The notes under the pieces: model-generated
Seen by the model: the letters and a program-made list of their open reading frames with translations, nothing else
The model's database searches: none
What the model was told of the DNA's origin: nothing
Shown here: one piece after another, positions 44,905 through 53,043 of the stretch
Layout of the letters: each line of letters begins with the position of its first letter
Numbering within the stretch: the stretch's first letter is position 1
Translations under genes and position numbers: made by a program
NCBI RefSeq assembly: GCF_003710865.1
Contig: NZ_RHHO01000037.1
Coordinates: forward strand, 62,001 to 126,000
DNA length: 64,000 nucleotides
Source: Brevibacillus borstelensis
GTDB taxonomy: Bacteria; Bacillota; Bacilli; Brevibacillales; Brevibacillaceae
Direction of reading: 5' to 3'

Positions 44905-46557
44905 ATGAAAAAGAAGGTCTTCATAGGCGCAGCCAGTGCCGGAATTGTAGCGATAGCAGCGGCCGGCGCTTTTTTCTACGGAGCGGGCGGTGAAACAAAA
45001 GCACATGCTCAATATATGGCAAAGCCCGAAATACTGCAGGAGAATGGACAAACAGTCCGCAGCTTTGAACTGGTGGCCAAGGAAGCGGAATGGGCACTGT
45101 CCAAGGATAAAAACGTACCTGTATGGACGTACAACGGTGTTGTTCCCGGCAGCCAAATCCGGGCGAAAGTGGGCGAGGTTATCCGCGTCACACTGAAGAA
45201 CGAGTTGAAGGTGCCAACGACGATTCACTGGCACGGCTACCCCGTCCCCAACAATATGGACGGAATCCCGGGAACGACGCAGAATGCAGTACGGCCGGGA
45301 GAGACCTTTACTTATGAGTTTCCCGCAACAGTCCCCGGGACGTATTGGTACCACTCCCATCAGGACAGCGCCAATCAGGAGGACCTCGGCCTTTACGGAA
45401 CGCTTGTCGTTGAGGGACCAGACCAGGCTCAGATTCAACGAGACTATACACTGGTTCTCGACGAGTGGAATACGGGCTCCCAAGGGCATGCGGGCATGAA
45501 CATGGGAGAAATGGATCATGGCAAGATGGGTTCCGAGCGTATGGATCACGGCAAGACGAATTCTGAGACCATGAATCATGGAAGCATGAATATGGGCGGG
45601 ATGGATCACGGAAGCCACGGAAACACGAGCATGCCTGGCATGGAGCACAGCAATTCACAGGTGCCGCCGGGAGCCATGCACGACCAGATGATGCAAGCGA
45701 TGTACACGACGTTTTCGGTGAACGGAAAAACGGGAGACGCTATCGAACCGCTCGAGGTAGCAAAAGGAGAGCGCGTGCGGCTCCGCTTCGTCAATGCGGG
45801 CTTCCAAAGCCACACGCTTCGTCTGCCAGGACAGGAGTACAAAATTGCAAGCGCAGATGGTCAACCGATCAAGGACCCGGCCGTGATCAAGGACCAGCCG
45901 TTCACGATCGCACCGGGAGAACGCTACGATATCGAGTTTGTAGAAAGCCGTGATGGGGACTGGGTCATCGAGAGCCTGAACAAGACCGAAGCGGCCAAAG
46001 GAATGCGGATCCCCGTAAAAGTACAGGGAGCCGGAGCAAAGGAAAACAGCGTCGCCCAGGCAGAGGCGGCACCTGTCGATTTGACGGCGTACGGCCAAGG
46101 CGGCAAAGGGGTTTTCAGCCTCGACATGAAATACGACCAGGAATACCAGATGGACCTGGGCGAAAAAATGGGGAAAGACGGGATGGATCCGGTCTTTACG
46201 ATTAATGGAGAGACGTATCCGGATATCAAGCCGCTAAACGTCAAAAAAGGGGACAAAGTGAAAGTCACTATGGTGAACAAAGGCTCCTCAGATCACCCGA
46301 TGCATCTGCATGGCCATTTTTTCCAGGTGCTGAGCAAGGATGGCAAAGCCCTCACAGGCTCTCCCCTGGTGAAAGATACGCTCAACGTCAAGCCGGGCGA
46401 AAGCTATGTCGTGGCGTTTGAAGCGGATAACCCGGGGGAATGGATGTTCCACTGCCATGATCTGCATCATGCCGCAGCGGGAATGGTCAACTCCGTCCTG
46501 TACGAAGGACATCAGAAGTTCGTGGAGGACCCGACTGTCGGCAACAAAGCGCATTAA
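44905..46557 (+). CDS. Secreted multicopper oxidase with Met/His-rich insert
   Basis: 550-residue copper oxidase. An N-terminal hydrophobic segment (residues 4-27, no twin-Arg) exports it. The trinuclear and type-1 copper ligands lie in TIHWHGYPVPNN, YWYHSHQDS, HPMHLHGHFFQV and MFHCHDLHHAAAGM. Residues about 196-245 form a Met/His-rich insert built of MDHG-, MNHG- and MNMG-type units, resembling the copper-sensing inserts of CueO/CopA and likely to bind Cu(I). Probable role: copper detoxification or metal oxidation outside the cell. A response regulator gene follows 63 bp downstream, past a terminator. Confidence 0.92.
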   Translation: MKKKVFIGAASAGIVAIAAAGAFFYGAGGETKAHAQYMAKPEILQENGQTVRSFELVAKEAEWALSKDKNVPVWTYNGVVPGSQIRAKVGEVIRVTLKNELKVPTTIHWHGYPVPNNMDGIPGTTQNAVRPGETFTYEFPATVPGTYWYHSHQDSANQEDLGLYGTLVVEGPDQAQIQRDYTLVLDEWNTGSQGHAGMNMGEMDHGKMGSERMDHGKTNSETMNHGSMNMGGMDHGSHGNTSMPGMEHSNSQVPPGAMHDQMMQAMYTTFSVNGKTGDAIEPLEVAKGERVRLRFVNAGFQSHTLRLPGQEYKIASADGQPIKDPAVIKDQPFTIAPGERYDIEFVESRDGDWVIESLNKTEAAKGMRIPVKVQGAGAKENSVAQAEAAPVDLTAYGQGGKGVFSLDMKYDQEYQMDLGEKMGKDGMDPVFTINGETYPDIKPLNVKKGDKVKVTMVNKGSSDHPMHLHGHFFQVLSKDGKALTGSPLVKDTLNVKPGESYVVAFEADNPGEWMFHCHDLHHAAAGMVNSVLYEGHQKFVEDPTVGNKAH

Positions 46558-46565
46558 CAGATGTG

Positions 46566-46593
46566 TCCCAGGTGTCCCCTGGGATCTTTTTTC
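46566..46593 (+). terminator. Terminator after the multicopper oxidase gene
   Basis: TCCCAGG and CCTGGGA pair across a 5-base loop, followed by TCTTTTTT. Confidence 0.78.
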
Positions 46594-46620
46594 TATTTTT
46601 GAAGACGGAGATGAGTTGGC

Positions 46621-47322
46621 GTGTCAACCATACTGATCGTGGATGATGAACCGCAAATTGTCGAAATCCTCTCTTCCTACTTGCAAAAGGAAGGTTATCA
46701 TGTCGTCACGGCGGCGTCGGGAACAGAGGCGCTGGAGTGGACACATTCCACCGGAATCGATCTGGTTTTGCTGGATTTGATGCTTCCGGACATGAGCGGA
46801 GAAGAGGTGTTCGAGCGAATTCGCCGGGAATCACGGGTTCCGATTTTGATGCTTACGGCAAAAAGCGGAGAGCCAGACCGGATCACTGGACTGGAGCTGG
46901 GAGCGGATGATTACCTGGTGAAGCCGTTTAGCCCCCGCGAACTCGTGGCCCGCATACGGGCGATTCTGAGGAGAGCCGGCGATTACCAATCCCTCTGTGA
47001 CCGTGTGCAATTCGGCGATTTGACGATTTCACATGGCGACAAAAGCGTCTGGAAAAAGGGCCAGATGGTGGAATTGACGCCGAATGAATACCGCTTGCTG
47101 ATCACGCTGATCCGTCACCCCGGGCGGACCTGGACGAGGGAGGAGCTGGTCAAGGAAGTGCTGGGGATGGACTTTGAAGGGTATGACCGAACAATCGATA
47201 CGCATGTCAAAAATCTCAGACACAAAGTGGAAGACGATCCGAAAGAGCCCGCATTTATTAAAACCGTGTATGGCATCGGCTACCGTTTTGAAGATCCCAA
47301 TCTCGAGGCACGTTCCTCCTGA
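46621..47322 (+). CDS. OmpR-family response regulator without adjacent kinase
   Basis: 233-residue regulator: receiver domain with VDDEPQIVE, phosphoacceptor LVLLDLMLPDMSG, Thr in MLTAKSG and VKPFSPREL, then a winged-helix DNA-binding domain with TPNEYRLLITL and DRTIDTHVKNLRHKVE. GTG 46621 follows GGAGATGAG. It directly follows the multicopper oxidase, hinting at copper or envelope-stress control. No kinase gene is adjacent; the unpaired BaeS-like kinase at 31876 is the best candidate in this window. Confidence 0.9.
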   Translation: MSTILIVDDEPQIVEILSSYLQKEGYHVVTAASGTEALEWTHSTGIDLVLLDLMLPDMSGEEVFERIRRESRVPILMLTAKSGEPDRITGLELGADDYLVKPFSPRELVARIRAILRRAGDYQSLCDRVQFGDLTISHGDKSVWKKGQMVELTPNEYRLLITLIRHPGRTWTREELVKEVLGMDFEGYDRTIDTHVKNLRHKVEDDPKEPAFIKTVYGIGYRFEDPNLEARSS

Positions 47323-47478
47323 AAGCTTGCGATAGGCAGTACTGCTTACATACGTTCTCAAACCTTTCAGTGGGCATTTTAGAGGGAGAACAACAGCGCG
47401 AGTCGAATCCTTTTTAAGGAAAAAGACATGCACCTGCTCTCAGCACTGTTGATTTTTGAGGGAAAAGAGGGAATAGAG

Positions 47479-47877
47479 ATGAATGAATCCCGGAAAGGAA
47501 TGCGGCTGGAACCGTTCACCTTTACGATCGAGGCGGGTAAGATACGGGAATTTGCACAGGCACTGGGCGACGACAATCCAGACTACGAGACAGGCAAGCG
47601 CATTCCGCCGACATTTGCGACTGTCATTGAATTTTGGGGCAGCAAAAGACCGATGGAGGACGTTCTCCAGCTGAACATGGCAAAGGTGCTGCATGCCGGA
47701 CAGGAGTACGAATACGTAGGCGCCATGGCCGTAGGCGACCAGATTACATGCGAGGGCGAGGTCATCGACGCTTATACCAGAGCCGGCATGAATTTCGTCG
47801 TTGTGGAAAACAAGTACAAAAATCAGCGCGGCGAGCTGGTATTGATCAGCCGATCTACCATTATCGAGAGATCGTAA
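47479..47877 (+). CDS. MaoC-like N-terminal (hotdog) dehydratase subunit
   Basis: 132-residue hotdog-fold protein of the MaoC/FAS1-type dehydratase N-terminal group. It has KIREFAQALGDDNPDY, the family's substrate-entry loop, PTFATVIEFWG, and LHAGQEYEYVGAMAVGD. ATG 47479 follows AGAGGGAA. It lacks the catalytic Asp/His hydratase motif, which the next gene supplies. The two genes, 16 bp apart, should form a heterodimeric (R)-enoyl/3-hydroxyacyl dehydratase like mycobacterial HadA-HadB. Confidence 0.85.
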   Translation: MNESRKGMRLEPFTFTIEAGKIREFAQALGDDNPDYETGKRIPPTFATVIEFWGSKRPMEDVLQLNMAKVLHAGQEYEYVGAMAVGDQITCEGEVIDAYTRAGMNFVVVENKYKNQRGELVLISRSTIIERS

Positions 47878-47893
47878 AGAGGAGGGAAACTAT

Positions 47894-48274
47894 ATGCAAA
47901 TCGGCTTTGAATTTCCACCTTTGGAGAAGGGGGAAATTACGCATACGCAGCTAGTACGCTATGCCGGTGCCTCTGGCGACTTTAATCCTATCCATACCGT
48001 CGTTCCCTATGCCGAAGAGGTTGGCTTGGACGGGGTAATTGCCCACGGCATGATGATCAAAGGATTTATCGGTCACGCGATCGGCAAGTGGTGCGGCGTC
48101 GAAAACCTGCTCCGCTTCTCAACTCGCTTTCGGTCGATGACACGGCCTGGCGAGCGGATTGTTGTCACCGGAAAGGTCGTGGGTGAGACTGCCGACGCCT
48201 GGCAGTGTGAAGCCCAGGCGGCCAATGAGCAGGGAGAGGTAAAGGCTAGCGCCAAGTTTGAAGTCAAAAAATAA
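47894..48274 (+). CDS. MaoC-family dehydratase, catalytic subunit
   Basis: 126-residue hotdog-fold protein with the hydratase signature YAGASGDFNPIHTVVPYA, giving catalytic Asp and His, and GVIAHGMMIKGFIGHAI. It should hydrate trans-2-enoyl-CoA or dehydrate 3-hydroxyacyl thioesters together with the upstream half-subunit. GAGGAGGG precedes ATG 47894. The substrate is unknown; no fatty-acid or PHA genes are next to it. Confidence 0.88.
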   Translation: MQIGFEFPPLEKGEITHTQLVRYAGASGDFNPIHTVVPYAEEVGLDGVIAHGMMIKGFIGHAIGKWCGVENLLRFSTRFRSMTRPGERIVVTGKVVGETADAWQCEAQAANEQGEVKASAKFEVKK

Positions 48275-48341
48275 AGCGTATCATTCAAGCTGTTAGTCGA
48301 CTTTCAGAATACAAAAATCTGGCAGTTTCCTTAATCACGCA

Positions 48342-48385
48342 GACACCGGTGGGGCAAGCAATGCGGCTCTCCGGCGTCTTTTTTT
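48342..48385 (+). terminator. Terminator after the MaoC pair
   Basis: GACACCGG and CCGGCGTC pair across a 21-base loop, followed by seven T. One mismatch in the stem. Confidence 0.6.
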
Positions 48386-48815
48386 GCTTTAGGGAGACAG
48401 AGCGGGCAGAAGCCATTTTAACAGGATGCGTTACTTCTTCCATATCCTTCATGAAAAAAGTTGACCATAAAAATATTAAGTTAACTTCCTGTCCTTCGCC
48501 AGAGGCTCTTCCGCATTTATCGCCATCACCAGGTTATTTCTTCACACTTGACCTCCCGTGGTATTTCTTCCTGTTGCATCACGAAACAATAAAGAAAAAA
48601 ACTCCGCTCACACGCTCCGTTCTCACCTTTCATAAATGAAACGCGACCTATCAAAATTGAAAGATGCGCGCCCCTTTATGTGTATACTTTTCCTAATATT
48701 TCGACGAATTTCAACTGGCACGATAATTGCGATTGCCATTTAGAAAAGAAAAGCCTGCCTCCCTTTTATTTGGACGTTGGCAGGACAAATATGGCTCGAA
48801 AAGGGGGAGGAACGA
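48386..48815 (+). promoter_or_regulatory. Control region of the molybdenum-hydroxylase operon
   Basis: About 430 bp with no convincing gene. It contains the sigma-54 promoter at 48716-48730. An A/T-rich segment upstream holds the palindrome AAGTTAACTT (48478-48487), about 230 bp before the promoter, at a distance where enhancer-binding activators usually sit. Confidence 0.5.
48716..48730 (+). promoter_or_regulatory. Sigma-54 (-24/-12) promoter
   Basis: TGGCACGATAATTGC matches the consensus TGGCACG-N4-TTGC exactly, with ten bases between the GG and GC dinucleotides. It lies 86 bp upstream of the first gene of the Cox-like operon. An AAA+ sigma-54 activator is encoded in the same region at 60235. 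Confidence 0.85.
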
Positions 48816-49268
48816 TTGAAAATTGCCTATACCCATCATTTCGGTTTGCCTTTGGACGCAGTATGGAAGGGAATTCAGGACGAGGAGGTGTTGAAGAAAG
48901 CCATCCCCGGCTGCCAAGCCTTTTCCCAGGTGGAAGAAAATGTTTACCATGCGGAAATGGGAATCAGTGTCGGGCCGGTCAAGGGGATGTTTACGGGACA
49001 GGTAAGGCAAGCCGATCAGGAGGAGCCGTTTTTTTACCGCCTGTTTGTAAAGGGAAAGGGAGCTCCTGGAGAAATCGACGCCGTTGCAGAAATGAAATTG
49101 GAAGAGGAGGATACGGGGGTAAAGCTGACCTGTACGGCTGAAGTTCAGGTGACGGGCGTGCTGGCGTCTGTCGGTCAACGGGTAATGGGCGGCGTGGCGA
49201 AGCTGGTGATTGGACAATTTTTCAAGACAGCGGAAAAAGAAATGGGTCAAATGTTTTCCCACTCGTAA
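48816..49268 (+). CDS. CoxG-like SRPBCC protein
   Basis: 150-residue protein of the CoxG family (SRPBCC fold), found with molybdenum hydroxylase operons and thought to anchor or assist the enzyme. GGGGGAGG at 48803-48810 points to TTG 48816 as the start. LDAVWKGIQDEEVLKKAIPGCQ is the family's opening; VLASVGQRVMGGVAKLVIGQFF closes the domain. It is the first gene after the sigma-54 promoter. The long C-terminal linker and membrane helix of classical CoxG is absent, so it is the short form. Confidence 0.87.
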   Translation: MKIAYTHHFGLPLDAVWKGIQDEEVLKKAIPGCQAFSQVEENVYHAEMGISVGPVKGMFTGQVRQADQEEPFFYRLFVKGKGAPGEIDAVAEMKLEEEDTGVKLTCTAEVQVTGVLASVGQRVMGGVAKLVIGQFFKTAEKEMGQMFSHS

Positions 49269-49294
49269 ACGAATGTACCTGAGGAGGTGTCTGC

Positions 49295-49822
49295 ATGAAC
49301 AAGTCTTGTAAAGTCACACTCACGGTCAATGAAGTGGAACGAACCGCGGAGGTAGAGCCGCGGATGCTGTTGGTGCATTTCCTGCGTGAAACTCTGAATC
49401 TGACCGGTACGCACATCGGGTGTGACACGAGTCAATGCGGAGCTTGTACCGTGCTGGTGAACGGCGAGGCCGTAAAGTCGTGCACCATGCTTGCGGTTCA
49501 AGCGGATGGAGCGAGCATTACGACAGTAGAGGGTCTTGGAGATGTCGAGCATTTGCACCCGATCCAGCAGGGCTTCTGGGAAAAGCACGGGCTGCAATGC
49601 GGCTTCTGTACGCCGGGCGTGATGATGGCGATGGTGAGCTTGCTGCAGGAGCATCCTGCCCCTACGGAAGAAGAGGTGCGTGAGGCATTGGAAGGCGTGA
49701 TTTGCCGCTGTACAGGCTATCAGTTCATTGTGGATGCGGTCCTGCATGCAGCAGCCGAGATGGCCAAGCTGCAAGAGAGCGGAAACGTTTCTGACACGAT
49801 GCCGGTCGGGGAGGGACGCTGA
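49295..49822 (+). CDS. Molybdenum hydroxylase small subunit, [2Fe-2S] (CoxS-like)
   Basis: 175-residue iron-sulfur subunit of the xanthine oxidase family. The plant-type cluster site is GCDTSQCGACTVLVNGEAVKSC, and the second cluster, closer to the molybdenum, is CGFCTPGVMM and CRCTGYQFI. It passes electrons from the molybdenum centre to FAD. ATG 49295 follows GAGGAGG. It is followed after three bases by the large subunit gene. All eight Cys ligands are present. Confidence 0.94.
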   Translation: MNKSCKVTLTVNEVERTAEVEPRMLLVHFLRETLNLTGTHIGCDTSQCGACTVLVNGEAVKSCTMLAVQADGASITTVEGLGDVEHLHPIQQGFWEKHGLQCGFCTPGVMMAMVSLLQEHPAPTEEEVREALEGVICRCTGYQFIVDAVLHAAAEMAKLQESGNVSDTMPVGEGR

Positions 49823-49825
49823 GCG

Positions 49826-52174
49826 ATGGCAAATATGATCGGGACCCCTGTAAAGAGAAAAGAAGATCCTCGCCTGCTGACTGGCAACGGCATGTTTACC
49901 GACGATATGAAGCTGCCGGGAATGCTCCACGCCGCCTTTCTGCGCAGTCCGTTTGCGCACGCCAAAATTGTCCGCATCGACACTGAAACAGCGAAACAGT
50001 ACCCGGGTGTTATCGCCGTATTTACCGGTGCCGACCTGATCGGCAAAGTGAAACCAGTCCCGACCATGTGGTATGTGCCCGGTGCAGATTTGAAAGCAAA
50101 GGACAGAAGTCCGCTGGCGTTGGAAAAGGTGCTTTATGCGGGTGAGGCTGTAGCGGTCGTTGTCGCCGAGGATCGGTACATAGCGCGTGATGCTCTCGAA
50201 CTGATTTCCGTAGACTACGAGGAGTTGCCAGCCGTTACCCATCAGGAAAAGGCCCTCCAGGAAGGAGCGCCGCTCGTCCACGACGATGTGCCGCAAAACC
50301 TGGCTCTCCTGTGGAAAGCGGGAGAGGTGCCGGATGAGGCGTTTGAACAAGCGGAGGTGGTCGTCCGGCAACGGCTGTACAACCAGCGGGTGATCCCCAA
50401 CCCGATGGAAACGAGGGCGGCAGTGGCGCAGTTCAACCCTGGCAGCGGCGAGATGACGATCTGGTGCACCTCGCAAAACCCGCATATTCATCGAATGATT
50501 TACTCGGGAGTCCTCGGCATTCCGGAAAGCAAGCTTCGCATCGTAGCACCTGATGTAGGCGGAGGTTTTGGAGCCAAGATCGCGACGTACACGGAGGAAG
50601 CGGTCGTCGGCCATGCAGCCAGAGAATTGAGACGGCCGGTGAAATGGGTGGAGGAGCGCCGGGAGCACTTCATGGCGACTACCCATGCCAGAGACGAGGT
50701 TATCGAGGTGGAGCTGGCCGGGAAAAAGGACGGCACCTTTACCGCTCTGCGGGTCAAAAACACCGCCAATCTGGGGGCTTATCTCTCGACATTTGGAGGG
50801 GGCTGTCCGACGATTGACTTCGGCCTGATGATTACTGGAGCCTACCACATTCCGCAGGCAGCAGTCGTAACGTACGGCGTTTATACCAATACGACACCGA
50901 CGGATGCGTATCGCGGTGCCGGAAAACCCGAGGCGACCTTCCAGATTGAGCGAATCGTGGATCTGTTTGCCCGAAAAGTGGGAATGGACCCGCTGGAGGT
51001 CAGACGCAAAAATTTAATTCCAAAGGAATCCTTCCCCTATACGACTGCAATGGGCTTGTTGTACGACAGCGGAAACTACGAATTAACCCTTGAAAAAGCT
51101 TTGGAGGCGGTGGATTACGAGGCGCTGCGAAAAGAACAGGAGGAGCTGCGGGCACAGGGCAAACTGATCGGCATCGGCTTTTCCACCTATGTGGAGCTGT
51201 GCGGCTTTGGCCCCTCAAAGGTTGCCGGAGCGATCGGCTTTCAGGGCGGGGTGTGGGAAAACAGCACGGTCCGCGTCCATCCGACCGGCAAGGTTACCGT
51301 CTATACGGGCACGTCTCCGCACGGACAGGGGACAGCTACCTCTTTCGCGCAGATCGTCTCGGATAAATTGGGTGTCCCGATCGAGGACATCGAGCTTGTT
51401 CACGGCGATACCCAGAGCATTTCGATGGGTTGGGGAACCTACGGCTCGCGGACGACAGCGGTCGGAGGCGCAGCGGTAGCCATCGCGGCAGACAGAGTCG
51501 TGGCAAAGGCGAAACGGATTGCGGCGCACGAGCTGGAGGTCGCAACCGAGGATATTGATTTTGCTGGCGGCGTCTTTTCCGTAAAGGGAGTGCCCGGGCG
51601 AGAGAAGACGTTCCAGGAAATTGCCCGCTCAGCCAATTTCGCCTGGAATTTGCCGGATGATGTGGAGCCTTCGCTCGAGGCGCAGTCTTTCTTCGATCCG
51701 TCCAACTTCGTATACCCGTTTGGCGCACACATCTGCGTCGTCGAGGTAGACAAGGATACCGGAGAGGTAGCGCTCAGGAAATATGTCGCGGTGGATGATG
51801 TCGGCAAGGTAATCAACCCGCTTCTAGCCGAAGGCCAGGTCCATGGCGGGGTCGTTCAGGGAATCGGTCAGGCGCTCTGGGAAGGAGCCGTATACAGCGA
51901 AAATGGCCAGCTGCTATCCGGAACATTCATGGATTACACCATGCCAAAAGCGCGATTCTTCCCCAGAGTAGAGTGGCATTTTACCGAAACGCCTTCACCC
52001 GTCAATCCGCTCGGCGCCAAAGGAATCGGGGAAACAGGGACGACTGCCGCTCCACCTGCCGTCGTCAACGCAGTGATGGACGCGCTGCAGCCCTTCGGCG
52101 TCGATGACCTGGATATGCCGCTGACGCCGGAAAAGGTATGGAAAGCGATGCAGAACAGGAGGGAAGGCATATGA
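49826..52174 (+). CDS. Molybdenum hydroxylase large subunit (CoxL-like, form II type)
   Basis: 782-residue molybdopterin subunit of the xanthine oxidase family. It starts GTPVKRKEDPRLLTG, as in CoxL-type proteins, and has the active-site loop AYRGAGK at residues 361-367 and the catalytic Glu in GAKGIGETG near the C-terminus. Genuine (form I) CO dehydrogenase has AYxCSFR with the Cu-binding Cys; this loop has none, so it is a form II/other hydroxylase. GGGFGAK and QGTATSFAQI belong to the cofactor-binding regions. The substrate is likely an N-heterocycle or aldehyde. It overlaps the FAD-subunit gene (ATGA). Confidence 0.94.
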   Translation: MANMIGTPVKRKEDPRLLTGNGMFTDDMKLPGMLHAAFLRSPFAHAKIVRIDTETAKQYPGVIAVFTGADLIGKVKPVPTMWYVPGADLKAKDRSPLALEKVLYAGEAVAVVVAEDRYIARDALELISVDYEELPAVTHQEKALQEGAPLVHDDVPQNLALLWKAGEVPDEAFEQAEVVVRQRLYNQRVIPNPMETRAAVAQFNPGSGEMTIWCTSQNPHIHRMIYSGVLGIPESKLRIVAPDVGGGFGAKIATYTEEAVVGHAARELRRPVKWVEERREHFMATTHARDEVIEVELAGKKDGTFTALRVKNTANLGAYLSTFGGGCPTIDFGLMITGAYHIPQAAVVTYGVYTNTTPTDAYRGAGKPEATFQIERIVDLFARKVGMDPLEVRRKNLIPKESFPYTTAMGLLYDSGNYELTLEKALEAVDYEALRKEQEELRAQGKLIGIGFSTYVELCGFGPSKVAGAIGFQGGVWENSTVRVHPTGKVTVYTGTSPHGQGTATSFAQIVSDKLGVPIEDIELVHGDTQSISMGWGTYGSRTTAVGGAAVAIAADRVVAKAKRIAAHELEVATEDIDFAGGVFSVKGVPGREKTFQEIARSANFAWNLPDDVEPSLEAQSFFDPSNFVYPFGAHICVVEVDKDTGEVALRKYVAVDDVGKVINPLLAEGQVHGGVVQGIGQALWEGAVYSENGQLLSGTFMDYTMPKARFFPRVEWHFTETPSPVNPLGAKGIGETGTTAAPPAVVNAVMDALQPFGVDDLDMPLTPEKVWKAMQNRREGI

Positions 52175-53043
52175 TACCGACTACATTCGATTATGTTCGG
52201 GCTGACACCGTAGAGGATGCGATTCGCTTGCTGCAGCAAAGCAATGGGGAAGCGAAGCTGCTTGCAGGCGGACACAGCTTGATCCCGCTGCTCAAATTCC
52301 GTTTGACCGCACCCGGCACTCTGATCGACATCAGCAAGATTGGCGAGCTGCAAGGAATTCGGCGGGAGGGGAACCGCCTGGTCGTCGGAGCTTTGACTAC
52401 CCACCACCAGCTTCACACAAGCCCGCTCATAAGAGAAACCATGCCGGTGCTGGCCGATGCGGCGCGTGTGATTGGAGATTTGCAAGTCAGACATCGCGGC
52501 ACCGTGGGCGGAAATCTGGCCCATGCCGACCCGGCTGCCGATCTGCCGGGAGTGGCTCTGGCGTTGGATGCCATGCTGGAGGTACAGAGCGAGGACGGAA
52601 AAGAATTGCTCGAGCTGGACGGATTTTTTCTGGGACCGTTGGTGACAGCTCTGCCGGAGACCAGCCTGGTGACTTCTGTCTCCTTTCTGATTCCGCCGTC
52701 TGATGCAAAGAGCGTCTATCTGAAATACGCGCATCCAGCCTCCGGATACGCCGTGGTTGGCGTCTGCGCCGTCGTGGGGACTGATCCTGACGGGACGATC
52801 AACCATGCACGTGTCGGAATCAATGGTGTCGGCGATGTAGCGTACAGAGCGATCAGTGTGGAGGAGCGTTTGCTCGGTCAAAGGCCTTCGAGGGAGCTGA
52901 TTCAACAAGCTGCCGCCCATGCTGCCGACGAGGGGGATATCGGCGGAGACCTGTTTGCATCGGAGGAATACCGCAGGCATCTGTGCCGTGTCTATACCGA
53001 ACGGGCCTTGGAGCAAATTCTCTTGCCGGAAGGAACGGCATGA
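52171..53043 (+). CDS. Molybdenum hydroxylase medium subunit, FAD-binding (CoxM-like)
   Basis: 290-residue FAD subunit that hands electrons to the final acceptor. The FAD motifs are LLAGGHSLIPLLKFR and RHRGTVGGNLAHADPAADLP; the C-terminal CO dehydrogenase flavoprotein domain follows. ATG 52171 overlaps the large-subunit stop, and its own stop overlaps the MoxR gene, so translation across the three is coupled. The gene order S-L-M differs from the M-S-L order of classical cox operons, typical of other hydroxylases. Confidence 0.93.
   Translation: MIPTTFDYVRADTVEDAIRLLQQSNGEAKLLAGGHSLIPLLKFRLTAPGTLIDISKIGELQGIRREGNRLVVGALTTHHQLHTSPLIRETMPVLADAARVIGDLQVRHRGTVGGNLAHADPAADLPGVALALDAMLEVQSEDGKELLELDGFFLGPLVTALPETSLVTSVSFLIPPSDAKSVYLKYAHPASGYAVVGVCAVVGTDPDGTINHARVGINGVGDVAYRAISVEERLLGQRPSRELIQQAAAHAADEGDIGGDLFASEEYRRHLCRVYTERALEQILLPEGTA

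Noticed and set aside
44905-44976. Tat signal peptide on the multicopper oxidase
   Set aside because: The N-terminus is KKK followed by a hydrophobic run; there is no twin-arginine motif, so Sec export or anchoring is assumed.
48349-48639. 96-codon plus-strand frame before the Cox-like operon
   Set aside because: It begins inside a terminator hairpin, lacks a ribosome site and has no domain-like pattern.
49247-50848. 533-codon open frame on the minus strand
   Set aside because: Antisense shadow of the CoxS and CoxL-like genes in GC-rich sequence; no family features.
49826-52174. Aerobic carbon monoxide dehydrogenase proper
   Set aside because: The active-site loop has no Cu-binding Cys (AYRGAGK), and the gene order S-L-M differs from form I cox operons.
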